From the NCBI GenBank assembly GCA_963803295.1, contig CAWDMC010000009.1:124001-188000 (forward strand): a DNA stretch of 64,000 bases. The letters are read 5' to 3'. Made by a program: the position numbers and the translations under genes. The notes beneath the pieces were generated by a model. The model ran no database searches and was not told the origin of the DNA. It was given only the letters and a program-made list of their open reading frames with translations. Positions 48,031 to 56,498 of this stretch are shown piece after piece (position 1 is the stretch's first letter; every line of letters begins with the position of its first letter). The stretch comes from CAWDMC01 sp963803295 (GTDB taxonomy: Bacteria > Acidobacteriota > Terriglobia > UBA7540).

Positions 48031-49536
48031 ATGACTCGTGCAAAATGCTCCGCCTTACTGTTCGCACTGATACTGGCCAGCGCATCGAGCAGTTTTGGTT
48101 TCGAAGGTAAGCCTGTCCCCGTTCAGATTAACTGGCAGAAAGTCGTTCGCGTGTCGAACACCGAGGCAACGCTTCTAGTGCTTGCAACTCCGCATCTGCG
48201 GCGCGGATCCACGTTCCACGACCGCGCGTTCGAAGAGATGAAACAACTGGGCAGCAACTATTTGCGCTTCGACCCGTGGCAGGCCTATCCACATCTGGGC
48301 GTGCCGGAGCTGGACCCTCCCACTTCCGGCAAGACCTCGTGGGACTTTTCCGTGATTGATCCGGTAATGGAGGACGTGATGGCGGCGGCTGCTGGCCACT
48401 CCATCGTACTGAACTTCAGCACGATTCCTCAGTGGATGTTCAAGACGCCCAGCCCCGCGCCCTACCCCGCCGATCCCAATCAGCTAACCTGGGATTACGC
48501 GAAAGGCCGCGATTTCCGCGATCCCAGCTTCCGGGAGGTTGCCGACTACTTTGCCCGTATCGTGAGCTGGTATGCGAACGGCGGCTTCGCCGACGAGCTC
48601 GGAAAGCGTCACGAGTCGGGGCACCACTACAAGATCGACTACTGGGAAGTGTTGAACGAGCCAGCGCTGGAGCGTGATATCGACATCCAGACCTATGCCA
48701 GGCTTTACGATGCCGTCGTGACCGCGATTCACAAAGCCTCGCCGAATACCAAATTCGTAGGAATTGTTTCCAATTATCCCGCCGGCCAGCCCGAGGTATT
48801 CCAGTACTTTCTCGATCATAAGAACCACAAGCCTGGTGTTCCCCTGGACATGATCTCCTACCACTTCTATGCGGTCCCGGGCACGGACCACACCCCGGAA
48901 ATCCAGCAGTTCACCTTCTTTGACCAGGCTGACAGGTTTCTGGAGATCGTGGGCTACATTGAATCAATCCGAAAGCACCTCTCGCCCAAGACCGGCACCA
49001 TGGTCAATGAAATCGGCACCATGATGGGGGATGACTGGTCGCAGGATAAACCTGGCTACGTCTTCAAGCCGGTTGAGCCCTCGTATTGGAGCCGTTCCGC
49101 TGCGGTATATGCTTACGTATTCATTGGCCTCGCGCGGATGGGAATCGATGACGCCGGCGCTTCGATGGTGCCTGCCTTTCCGGGGCTGTTCCCGAGCATC
49201 GCCATGCTCGACTGGGACTCGGGTGAACCGAATGTGCGTTGGCGCGTTCTACGACTGATCCACGACAACTTCGCTCCGGGCGACAAACTGGTCGAGACAC
49301 CTGGTGGTTCCGAATTCGTGACCATGCAGGGATTCGTGACCCGGAGCGGAGAACGCAAGCTGCTGCTGGTTAACAGACGTGATCGTGACTTCGAGTTTCA
49401 GTTGCCTCAGGGAGCGGGAGCCAAGCTGGAATTTGTCGACAAGAGCACAGGTTCGAATCCGCCGGCCACCATGCACCTGGCGGATGAGACCCTCAAGATA
49501 GGACCATTCGGTGTAGCTGTCGTGACCCTAAGGTAG
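48031..49536 (+). CDS. Secreted glycoside hydrolase, GH39/xylosidase-like
   Basis: About 501 residues. A Sec signal peptide is visible at the N-terminus (SALLFALILASASSSFGFEG). A GH-A clan TIM barrel follows, with the acid/base Glu in YWEVLNEPAL (the NEP motif), SYHFYAVPGTDH, and the nucleophile Glu in GTMVNEIGTM. A C-terminal beta-sandwich ends with FGVAVVTLR. The fold and order resemble GH39 beta-xylosidases and related cell-wall glycosidases; GH5/GH30 alternatives cannot be excluded. The ATG at 48031 is chosen because GGAGATC precedes it and the signal peptide starts there; the open frame runs upstream to 47923. It is probably periplasmic or secreted and acts on plant or microbial polysaccharide. 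Confidence 0.78.
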   Translation: MTRAKCSALLFALILASASSSFGFEGKPVPVQINWQKVVRVSNTEATLLVLATPHLRRGSTFHDRAFEEMKQLGSNYLRFDPWQAYPHLGVPELDPPTSGKTSWDFSVIDPVMEDVMAAAAGHSIVLNFSTIPQWMFKTPSPAPYPADPNQLTWDYAKGRDFRDPSFREVADYFARIVSWYANGGFADELGKRHESGHHYKIDYWEVLNEPALERDIDIQTYARLYDAVVTAIHKASPNTKFVGIVSNYPAGQPEVFQYFLDHKNHKPGVPLDMISYHFYAVPGTDHTPEIQQFTFFDQADRFLEIVGYIESIRKHLSPKTGTMVNEIGTMMGDDWSQDKPGYVFKPVEPSYWSRSAAVYAYVFIGLARMGIDDAGASMVPAFPGLFPSIAMLDWDSGEPNVRWRVLRLIHDNFAPGDKLVETPGGSEFVTMQGFVTRSGERKLLLVNRRDRDFEFQLPQGAGAKLEFVDKSTGSNPPATMHLADETLKIGPFGVAVVTLR

Positions 49537-49538
49537 GC

Positions 49539-49657
49539 GGTAGCCACGGCACGGTTTCTTGTGCCGTGGGCCTTTCCCGGGCCGTAGGGCCCTTTCCTCG
49601 TTGTCGGCCGCGGGTCCTGCGAAAAGCCCACGGCACAAACGCGTGTCGTGGCTACCA
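49539..49657. repeat. Palindromic repeat (GTAGCC type), two inverted copies
   Basis: Copy B1 has GGTAG then CCACGGCAC (49544-49552), loop ggtttctt, GTGCCGTGG (49561-49569). Copy B2 (49627-49657) is the same unit in reverse orientation with one change in the stem (TCGTGG for CCGTGG). Together they make a larger inverted repeat with about 50 bases in the middle. They directly follow the glycoside hydrolase stop. Confidence 0.7.
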
Positions 49658-49767
49658 ATTCATCATTGCAGAATGGCATAAAAACTTGAACCGAAGGGCG
49701 GCCTCATATTCTTTTCTTGGCCATTAATCCAGAAGATTCCAGAAAGCAACCTGATGCCACGGCTATC

Positions 49768-50853
49768 TTAAGAAATTCCTTTAAAAAGGAACACGAGTTC
49801 GATAATCAGGATCACCACCACCATTAGTTCCAGCACAAACGCGCGCCCTTGATGGTAGCGATCCACCAGGAACCCGTAGAGGTTCTCGGCGGCATGCATT
49901 TTCTCGTGGACCAGCCGCTTGTAGTCGGGCACGCCCACTTTGGCCGCAGCCAGCCGGTAGAGTCGTGCCGAGTACATGTCGCTCAGGAACTTGATGGCGT
50001 TATCGGCACGTTCGGCAAGCTCATTAACCTCGAGCATCTGGGCCTGCAGATGCGCCGAGGTTCGCGCTGAACGCCAGCGGAAGAGGAATCCGGCGCCCCG
50101 CTCGAGCGACTGGTAGACGAACTCGAGCCTGCGGGTCAGAGCTTCATCGTAGTGGCGAAACTCGAGAAGCTGCGAATTGGCGTACTCGAGAAGCTGGATC
50201 GTGGTTTCAGCCCCCGAGGGAGTGTCATAGACGAAAGCGGCGTTCCAACTGATGACTGCCAGATCCTCCGGATAATAGGACATGCTCGATTGCAGGATCT
50301 CACGGACTTCGGCATCTGAGAGTGGCCGCGTCTCGCCCCGCGCGATCTGCGCGATGCTGCTGCCATGACGCTCCCGCAACTCGGCCGCGGTCTGCTGTTC
50401 ACTCATTTCACATACGTGAAAGATCGAGTAGTCTTCGTCCAGCCAATTCTCATATGCCTTCTGGAGAGCCGGAGCTGCACGCTTCACCTTTTCCCGAACC
50501 ACCTCGAGCGCCCGGCGCTCGAGATCGGGGTTGGAGATGAATCGTGCCGAGAGATTCACCAGGCCTTCCCAGGTGGTCCTGAAGGGCAGTTCGAACTCCA
50601 CGCTGGTGACACCGTAATTGTAGTACTTCAGCCGGACCTGGAAGCACTCACCACTGTCCAGGATCGTTGGGGGAAGTGTCTCCATGACTGGCGGCCGCTC
50701 GAACCGGACATACTCGGGCGCAGCATGCTTAAAAGCAGGCTCGCGCCCGGCGGGCTGCAATCCGAGAATCTGGCGTAGCTTCTCGAGGTTGATCTCCTCG
50801 CAAACATCATAGAGGATGAACACCAGTACCGAGCCGTGAAGGTCGTCTGCCAT
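49768..50853 (-). CDS. RMD1/DUF155-like membrane-anchored protein
   Basis: A 361-residue protein with an N-terminal soluble domain that begins like the RMD1 family (VLVFILYDVCEEINLEKL). A middle helical region follows (SNPDLERRALEVVREKVKR) and then the coiled-coil segment LLEYANSQLLEFRHYDEALTR. A C-terminal membrane helix, FVLELMVVVILIIELVFLFKG, ends in a short tail. The layout (soluble domain, coiled coil, C-terminal anchor) matches RMD1/DUF155 proteins such as mitochondrial RMND1. The bacterial function is unknown. It is alone on the minus strand between a repeat pair and a secreted protein. Confidence 0.65.
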   Translation of the reverse strand: MADDLHGSVLVFILYDVCEEINLEKLRQILGLQPAGREPAFKHAAPEYVRFERPPVMETLPPTILDSGECFQVRLKYYNYGVTSVEFELPFRTTWEGLVNLSARFISNPDLERRALEVVREKVKRAAPALQKAYENWLDEDYSIFHVCEMSEQQTAAELRERHGSSIAQIARGETRPLSDAEVREILQSSMSYYPEDLAVISWNAAFVYDTPSGAETTIQLLEYANSQLLEFRHYDEALTRRLEFVYQSLERGAGFLFRWRSARTSAHLQAQMLEVNELAERADNAIKFLSDMYSARLYRLAAAKVGVPDYKRLVHEKMHAAENLYGFLVDRYHQGRAFVLELMVVVILIIELVFLFKGIS

Positions 50854-51128
50854 GATGTCCTCGCGTAGGAGTCTCGCGTAGAGTATAGCAGCACGAATCG
50901 GGCTCAGGGGCGGGAGTGCGGCCCCAAAGGGAGTGCCACCTCAGCCTCGGGAGAGAGCTATGATCCCGGCTCAGGATTGTACGTGAAAGTCGACTTTGAT
51001 TTGGTCACAGGGGATCTTGGCTGAATCGGCCCGGTTCGCGCGGGCACAATGAAAACTCCCTCCCAGCTTCCAACCACACGGCCCTGGGCAGCCTTGATCC
51101 GGTCCACGATCGAATGATGAAGACGAGC

Positions 51129-51746
51129 TCAGGGCTTCTGTTTCTGTCGACGTTGCTCTTCAGACTCGGCGATCGCTTTCCGGAACTGCTCCACGGCGTC
51201 CACCTGCGGTCTATTTAGTGCATCCTTCGCCATATACCGCCAGACCGGCGCCGAATCGAGCGGATACTGGACTCCGCCGCGATACACTTCCAACATGTCC
51301 TCCGAAGGACCCACCTCGTTGCTGAGGCCCGGCCTTCTGCGCTCTGCGGGATTAATGACATCAGGCGGACGACCTTGCTGGACGCCGACGCGGCCCCCGA
51401 CATCAGTCGGCTCAAAAATGACCGGTCGCTCATTCTCTGGCCCGTTTATGACCGGACCGGGCGCGTGTCCTTTCCGAACCGCAATGACCAAATCGGCGGT
51501 CTGCGACTCCATCACAAGCCTGAATCTGCCCCATTTCATAATCGCTTTTTCCACGTCTTCCCGGGCAGTTTGATTTACTGCCGGACTCTTCAGCGGTTCC
51601 CCCGCGTCGGGATGGATCACGACCAGGATCGTCTCCGCCCCTAGGACGTCGTCCGGTAATAGCTGCTTTTTCTTGTGCTTTGCACCAGCGTAAGAACCCA
51701 ACAGAAGAGGGGCGACGAGCAAAACAATCGACATGCGAACGGACAT
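51129..51746 (-). CDS. Hypothetical secreted protein
   Basis: About 205 residues. The ATG at 51746 is supported by GGGAGGTG about 5 bases upstream. It starts with a signal peptide (MSIVLLVAPLLLGSYAGA). The mature part has an alpha/beta segment, ETILVVIHPDAGEPLKSPAV and WGRFRLVMESQTADLVIAV, followed by a Pro/Gly-rich linker and an ending APVWRYMAKDALNRPQVDAV. The pattern is familiar from Acidobacteria-type conserved hypothetical proteins, but I cannot name a domain. Periplasmic location is likely. Nothing around it suggests a function. Confidence 0.6.
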   Translation of the reverse strand: MSVRMSIVLLVAPLLLGSYAGAKHKKKQLLPDDVLGAETILVVIHPDAGEPLKSPAVNQTAREDVEKAIMKWGRFRLVMESQTADLVIAVRKGHAPGPVINGPENERPVIFEPTDVGGRVGVQQGRPPDVINPAERRRPGLSNEVGPSEDMLEVYRGGVQYPLDSAPVWRYMAKDALNRPQVDAVEQFRKAIAESEEQRRQKQKP

Positions 51747-51752
51747 GATCAC

Positions 51753-52172
51753 CTCCCCCGCCGTGCGGGTACACTGTGTGATTAATTGTTCACCGCCTTA
51801 AGACGTGACGCGGTTGCGAAGATATGTTCTCACACTTTCATTTGGTCGTGTACTCGGCATGTCGCCGACACCGGACGAGTGCTGGGGATCATCAACGCGC
51901 CAGACGACGCAATAGCTCGCCTGAAATAGTACACCCAGACGTAAACTAACCGTTAAGTTAACGCCCAAGGGCAAACGGCCTGGGTCAATGTAGTCCAGGC
52001 GGGCGTTCTCAAGCCCCGAAAGGGCGCGATCAAAACGACCGACCAAGCTTGAACGACAGTGCGCGCACCTCTGGAACCTAGGCGCGAATCCTACGGCCCG
52101 TTGCCTTAGTGGGTTCTAACGTTAGCGATATGTGTCGCGTGGTATACTCCTCGTGTTTACGGGAGGTTATCT
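51753..52172. other. Intergenic region
   Basis: About 420 bases between the divergent secreted-protein gene and the PilZ-like gene. It holds a near-palindrome taaccgttaagttaac near 51948. A purine-rich GGGAGG site lies just upstream of the PilZ start. No gene was seen in either direction. Confidence 0.35.
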
Positions 52173-52478
52173 ATGCCACAGGCTCCTGCCAACCGGCGCC
52201 AGTCCGAACGTAGCCGCACGTCAAAGCCACTGACCTTTGTGGTCGATTCCGACCGAGACGAGATTACCAAGGGCGCTTTTGCCGTTGACCTTTCCCAACT
52301 TGGAGCGCGAATCCGTACCGGCGTGAAACTTGAACCGGGCCAGCGGATCACGGTGATCCCTGCGAGCGGTCAGGGTCAGCCGGTGCCAAGCCGGGTGATC
52401 TGGGTGAGCGAGCCGGACCCCACACGTGATGGCGAAGCAGGCATTGCGTTCCTACATCATCTTCCGGCAGGGCTCTGA
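52173..52478 (+). CDS. PilZ-domain-like protein
   Basis: A 101-residue protein. The N-terminal RRQSERSRTSKPLTFVVD contains a basic RxxxR-like loop. AVDLSQLGARIRTGVKLEPG resembles the D/NxSxxG box, and the C-terminus has SRVIWVSEPDPTRDGEAGIAF as in PilZ proteins. It probably binds c-di-GMP, although the motif is less standard than at 20907-21233. An AGG-rich site precedes the ATG. The corrinoid methyltransferase genes start 170 bases downstream on the same strand, but functional linkage is not evident. Confidence 0.65.
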   Translation: MPQAPANRRQSERSRTSKPLTFVVDSDRDEITKGAFAVDLSQLGARIRTGVKLEPGQRITVIPASGQGQPVPSRVIWVSEPDPTRDGEAGIAFLHHLPAGL

Positions 52479-52649
52479 GCGACGATCACCATTTGTCACC
52501 CAGTATTCATGGGTGCGCCTGGGAAGTGTGACGGCCGACACAGAAATCAACCTACATCGCTGGCTACACTGGGTTTGACCGGGGGGCGAGTTCGCGTCCG
52601 AACGCCGGGCGGGCGGCGAGTCTTTGGCCGATTCAGGAAGGACTGCTCA

Positions 52650-53531
52650 ATGCACGCGCTGATCCAGCAACTTGTGCGAGAGGCTCCCGTTGTTACAGAC
52701 GGCGCCTGGGGAACCCAATTACAACAACGAGGCCTCGAGGCCGGCGAGTCCCCCGACGGGTGGAACCTCAGGCATCCCGAGCGGGTGGAGCAGGTCGCGC
52801 GTTCCTACGTCGAGGCCGGCAGTCGCGTGATTCTAACCAATACCTTTCAGGCGAATCGAATCGTGCTCGCGCGTCACGGCTTAGCGGATCAGCTTCAAGC
52901 AGTCAACCGGTCAGGAGTGGAGATCTCGCGCCGCGCTGCGGAGGGACGCGCTTACGTCTTTGCCTCGCTGGGTCCGAGCGGCAAAGTTCTGATGACCGGC
53001 GAAGTCAGCAAGGAGGAACTGCGGGACGTGTTCCGCGAGCAGGCCCAGGCGCTCGTTGCCGCCCAACCTGATGCACTCATATTCGAGACCATGAGCGACC
53101 TCGATGAGGCCAAAATCGCTGTGGCCAGTGCACGCGAGACGGGACTGCCGGTGCTCGTCTCTATGGCGTTCGATTCCGGTAAGAACCGGGACCGCACTAT
53201 GATGGGAGTAACGCCGGAGCAGGCGGCAGAATCTCTGACGGCTGCCGGAGCGGATGTGATCGGCGCCAACTGCGGGCAGGGAATCGAGCATTATCTTGCG
53301 CTCACCCAGCGCCTGGCCGCCGCCACAGATAGGCCTATCTGGATCAAGCCGAATGCCGGCTCGCCCTCGCTTGAAGGCGAGTGCACCGTGTACAAGACCT
53401 CGGCCGCCAAGTTTGCGGAGGCGGCGCCTGACCTCGTGCGTGCGGGAGCGGTCTTTGTGGGAGGTTGCTGCGGCACGACGCCCGAGTTCATTAAGTCTCT
53501 GTGCCGGGCTGTTTCGAAGTTACCGCTGTAG
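52650..53531 (+). CDS. Homocysteine S-methyltransferase family protein (MetH domain-1-like)
   Basis: About 293 residues. The domain starts PVVTDGAWGTQLQQRGL and continues ILTNTFQANRI. Zinc thiolate sites are in IGANCGQG and VGGCCGTTPEFI, the arrangement of betaine-homocysteine methyltransferase and of MetH domain 1. This enzyme would move a methyl group to homocysteine to make methionine. AGGAAGGA lies close upstream of the ATG at 52650; the frame from 52509 lacks similarity. It is the first gene of the corrinoid cluster, so the methyl donor is probably the methyl-corrinoid protein encoded at 58047-58691. No folate-binding domain is present. Confidence 0.87.
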   Translation: MHALIQQLVREAPVVTDGAWGTQLQQRGLEAGESPDGWNLRHPERVEQVARSYVEAGSRVILTNTFQANRIVLARHGLADQLQAVNRSGVEISRRAAEGRAYVFASLGPSGKVLMTGEVSKEELRDVFREQAQALVAAQPDALIFETMSDLDEAKIAVASARETGLPVLVSMAFDSGKNRDRTMMGVTPEQAAESLTAAGADVIGANCGQGIEHYLALTQRLAAATDRPIWIKPNAGSPSLEGECTVYKTSAAKFAEAAPDLVRAGAVFVGGCCGTTPEFIKSLCRAVSKLPL

Positions 53532-53542
53532 CCGGGTAGTAA

Positions 53543-53583
53543 GGTAGCGCGGAGTTTCTGGAAAAGCGAAACTCCGCGCTACC
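53543..53583. repeat. Long perfect hairpin (GTAGCG type)
   Basis: A 16-bp perfect stem: GGTAGCGCGGAGTTTC (53543-53558), loop tggaaaagc, then GAAACTCCGCGCTACC (53568-53583). It lies between the homocysteine methyltransferase and the DUF1638 gene. It could attenuate or stabilise the transcript, and it resembles the dispersed palindromes that start with GTAGC. Confidence 0.75.
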
Positions 53584-53620
53584 CTGGTCGGGGAAGAGTT
53601 CGCCGGAAGGGAAACTTCAC

Positions 53621-54367
53621 ATGCGTTTGAAACTGGTGAGTTGCGAAATATTCTATCGCGAGTTCTGCGCTGTCGTGGCGCGTTCGCCTCACACGGTGGA
53701 TGTGGAGTTCTTGCCCAAAGGCCTGCATGACATCGGCAGCGAGAAGATGCTGGCGCGGCTGCAGGAAGCGGTCGACCGGGTGGACGCCTCGAAGTACGAG
53801 GCGCTTCTGCTTGGATATGGCCTCTGCAACAATGGCTTGGTTGGTTTGACCGCGCCCGGCATTCCCATGGTTCTGCCCCGCGCCCACGACTGTATCACTC
53901 TCTTCCTCGGCAGCCGCCAGCGCTACCTGGACTACTTCAACTCGCATCCCGGAACTTATTTTCATACCACGGGCTGGATCGAGCGCGGCGGCGGAGGCGA
54001 TACGGACCAACTGGCCCTGGGCCGGCAGGCGGGGACTACCCAGACCTACGCCGATCTGGTCGAAAAGTACGGCGAAGATAACGCCAAATATCTTTGGGAG
54101 ACCATTGGTGATCTCACCCGTCACTATGGCCAGGCCACCTTCGTTGAAATGGGCATCGAGCCCGACGGGATTTTTGAGCGCCTCAGCCGGGAGAAGGCGG
54201 CGGCGCGCGGGTGGAAATTCGAAAAGGTGCAGGGCGACCTCAGCTTGATCCAACGCTTGGTCAATGGCGCCTGGGACGAAAACGACTTCCTCGTTGTGCC
54301 GCCGGGGAAGCAGATTGCGGCTTCCTACGACCCGGGGGTCGTCAGTATAGGTCCGGCAAAATCATGA
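53621..54367 (+). CDS. DUF1638 protein, corrinoid-associated
   Basis: A 248-residue protein starting MRLKLVSCEIFYREFC, the DUF1638 N-terminus. Conserved Cys/His positions are visible: Cys8, the GYGLCNNGLVGL loop and RAHDCITLFLGSRQRY. Family members occur next to corrinoid methyltransferases and activation proteins, and their function is unknown. The Cys/HDC pattern suggests a metal or cofactor site. Its stop overlaps the start of the first UROD-type gene (ATGA at 54364-54367), so they are coupled. It may handle a corrinoid, a thiol substrate or metal for the methyltransferases. Confidence 0.8.
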   Translation: MRLKLVSCEIFYREFCAVVARSPHTVDVEFLPKGLHDIGSEKMLARLQEAVDRVDASKYEALLLGYGLCNNGLVGLTAPGIPMVLPRAHDCITLFLGSRQRYLDYFNSHPGTYFHTTGWIERGGGGDTDQLALGRQAGTTQTYADLVEKYGEDNAKYLWETIGDLTRHYGQATFVEMGIEPDGIFERLSREKAAARGWKFEKVQGDLSLIQRLVNGAWDENDFLVVPPGKQIAASYDPGVVSIGPAKS

Positions 54368-55398
54368 ATTCCCTCGAACGTGTCAAGACTGTGTTGAAGG
54401 GAGGAATCCCCGACCGGGTCCCGGTGTGTCTTCACAACTTCATGGTGGCGGCGCGCGAGGCCGGCATTCCCATGGAAGAGTATCGGCGGAATCCGGAGGC
54501 GATCGCCCGCACCCACTTGACCGCGGTGGAGAAATACGGGTACGACTGCCTTTTCATCGATACCGATACCACCATGCTGGCGGAGGCGATGGGAGCCACC
54601 GCGGAGTGCGCCCACAACGAACCCGGCCGCATCGTCAAGCCGGCGATCGCTCGTCTCGAAGAGGTGGAAAAGCTCAGCGTCGTCGACCCCGAGCGCGATG
54701 GGCGTGTTCCCGCGATCCTGGAAGGCGTGCGCCTCATGGCCCGGCAGGTCGGCAATGAAATCGCCATCCGCGGAAATGCGGATCAGGCGGCGTTTGACCT
54801 CGCCTGCATGGTGCGGGGCACGGAGGAATTTCTGACGGATCTGGCGACCGACCCTGACAATCCGTGCCTCCAACAATTATTCGAGGTGTGCTACCAGAGC
54901 CACCTGGCCGTTCATCGCGCCCTCATCGCCGCGGGCGCGCACTTTACCTCGATGGGTGACAGCTTTTCCGGACCCGACGTGGTCTCGCCTCGAATGTTCG
55001 ATCGTTTTTCGCGGCCCTACGAGGAGCGCCTGGTGCGAGACCTTGCCGCCGCCGGCATTTTCGTGGCAATCCACATCTGCGGCGACACCACCAAAATCCT
55101 GGACTCGCTTTCCGAGTACGCCTTTTGCGGCTTTGAGCTGGACTATAAGACCGACGCCGTAAAGGCCAAAAGGACGGCGGGAGCGCGTCACGTTCTTTTC
55201 GGCAATGTCGATCCCAGCGCCGTGATTGCGCAAGGAACCACCGAGCAGGTACGCCAGAAGACTCGTGAGCTGATGTCTGTCTGGAAGCCGGGCGGACAAT
55301 TTGTTCTGAACGCAGGCTGCGCGATTCCAGCCCACACCCCCTCCGAGAATATCCGCGCTTTCATCGAGACCGCCCATCGGGAAGGGGTCTATGACTAG
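54364..55398 (+). CDS. UROD-type corrinoid methyltransferase 1
   Basis: A 344-residue member of the uroporphyrinogen decarboxylase superfamily, MtaA/CmuA-like. It begins SLERVKTVLKGGIPDRVPV. SFSGPDVVSPRMFDRF and VAIHICGDTTKIL follow, with His237 and Cys239 in an HxC motif. The third zinc ligand is Cys319 in LNAGCAIPAHTP. This HxC...C site is that of methylcobamide methyltransferases that activate a thiol acceptor or take a methyl from a corrinoid. It lacks the strict UROD catalytic pattern. The substrate is unknown. It overlaps the DUF1638 gene by 4 bases and the next gene by 8, so these are translationally coupled. Confidence 0.85.
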   Translation: MNSLERVKTVLKGGIPDRVPVCLHNFMVAAREAGIPMEEYRRNPEAIARTHLTAVEKYGYDCLFIDTDTTMLAEAMGATAECAHNEPGRIVKPAIARLEEVEKLSVVDPERDGRVPAILEGVRLMARQVGNEIAIRGNADQAAFDLACMVRGTEEFLTDLATDPDNPCLQQLFEVCYQSHLAVHRALIAAGAHFTSMGDSFSGPDVVSPRMFDRFSRPYEERLVRDLAAAGIFVAIHICGDTTKILDSLSEYAFCGFELDYKTDAVKAKRTAGARHVLFGNVDPSAVIAQGTTEQVRQKTRELMSVWKPGGQFVLNAGCAIPAHTPSENIRAFIETAHREGVYD

Positions 55399-56401
55399 CC
55401 GCGAGCGCGTCTTCGCCATGTTGGACGGCAAGCCAGTGGACCATCTGCCGGCCATGCCCATCACCATGATGTTCGCAGCTGACCAGGCAGGCGCGAAATA
55501 TCTCGATTACGCCACTAATTATCGCATTCAGGCGGAAGGGCAGATGCGTGTGGCCGCAGGCTTTGGCGTCGATCACGTCAGCGTGATCTCGGATCCTGCC
55601 TGTGAAGCCGCCGATCTGGGCGCTCACATAAAGTTCTACCCCGATCAGCCGCCCGCCATCGACGAAGAGAACGCCTTGCTGAAGGACAAGACGGTGCTCG
55701 CCGGACTCAAACTTCCGGATCCCTTGGGTGGCGGTCGCATGACCAACCGGGTCCAGGCCGTGGCCCTGTTGAAGGAACGTGCGGGAGGGGAGAAAGCTAT
55801 AGAGGGTTGGATCGAAGGGCCGTGTGCCCAGTCTGCGGACTTACGGGGAATCAACCGCCTGATGCTCGATTTCTACGACGACCCTCAATTCGTTCGTGAT
55901 CTCATGGAGCTTACGGTCGAGGTGGAACTGCGCTTCGCCAAGGCGCAAATCGACGCGGGCGCCGACATCATCGGCCTGGGAGACGCGGCAGCCTCATTGA
56001 TTAGTAGTCGTCACTACCACGAATTCACCTGGCCTTTTGAGAAGAAGCTGATCGACGGGCTCCGCGCCATGGGCGCGCGGGTACGATTGCACATCTGCGG
56101 CGACACTCGCCATCTCCTCGAAGGGCTCGGACGGCTGGGATGTGCTATGGTCGATCTCGACTCGCAAGCGCCCTTGGACGAAGCCAGATCGAAGATGGGT
56201 GCGCGGCAAGTGTTGTTGGGAAATATCGATCCGGTACGGGTATTAAGGAACGGAACACCGGAATCGGTGTACAAGGCCATTTGCGAATGCCATCGGCAGG
56301 CAGTGGACCGCTACATCGTAGGCGCCGGATGCGAGGTCACGCGTGATACGCCGGTTGAGAATTTTGCGGCCATGATGCGGTACGCGAACGAACACGTGTA
56401 G
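55391..56401 (+). CDS. UROD-type corrinoid methyltransferase 2
   Basis: A 336-residue paralogue of the upstream protein. It begins MTSRERVFAMLDGKPVDHLP. A ligand-binding pattern of SMTs is seen: GLGDAAASLISSRHYHEFTW, then RLHICGDTRHLLEG with HxC (His234, Cys236), and Cys314 in VGAGCEVTRDTP. The zinc triad is therefore complete. It differs from paralogue 1 in the N-terminal and middle regions (IEGPCAQSADLRG), so donor or acceptor specificity is probably different. The start overlaps the previous stop, giving coupled synthesis. A palindromic repeat lies between it and the activator gene. Confidence 0.85.
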   Translation: MTSRERVFAMLDGKPVDHLPAMPITMMFAADQAGAKYLDYATNYRIQAEGQMRVAAGFGVDHVSVISDPACEAADLGAHIKFYPDQPPAIDEENALLKDKTVLAGLKLPDPLGGGRMTNRVQAVALLKERAGGEKAIEGWIEGPCAQSADLRGINRLMLDFYDDPQFVRDLMELTVEVELRFAKAQIDAGADIIGLGDAAASLISSRHYHEFTWPFEKKLIDGLRAMGARVRLHICGDTRHLLEGLGRLGCAMVDLDSQAPLDEARSKMGARQVLLGNIDPVRVLRNGTPESVYKAICECHRQAVDRYIVGAGCEVTRDTPVENFAAMMRYANEHV

Positions 56402-56423
56402 GCGCGATCTTTCGGCACGCAAA

Positions 56424-56465
56424 CCCCGCGGTTAATTCAAACTGCGAATTAACCGCGGCTACCCT
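56424..56465. repeat. Palindromic repeat (GTAGCC type), reversed copy E
   Basis: A perfect 13-bp stem: CCGCGGTTAATTC (56426-56438), loop aaactgc, GAATTAACCGCGG (56446-56458), then ctaccc. Read on the minus strand the unit is GGGTAGCC followed by GCGGTTAATTC, loop gcagttt. This is the same architecture as copy A after glnA, but with at least two stem pairs changed on both sides. Confidence 0.75.
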
Positions 56466-56498
56466 TGATGGTCACACCGGCTGCGCTTATAGGTCATT

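Noticed and set aside
49448..49462. ggttcgaatcc, a tRNA T-arm-like sequence
   Set aside because: It lies in the coding frame of the glycoside hydrolase, and no acceptor, D or anticodon arm can be formed around it.
52480..52649. Possible riboswitch before the homocysteine methyltransferase
   Set aside because: No SAM, SAH or cobalamin riboswitch core could be recognised by eye; a covariance-model scan would be needed.
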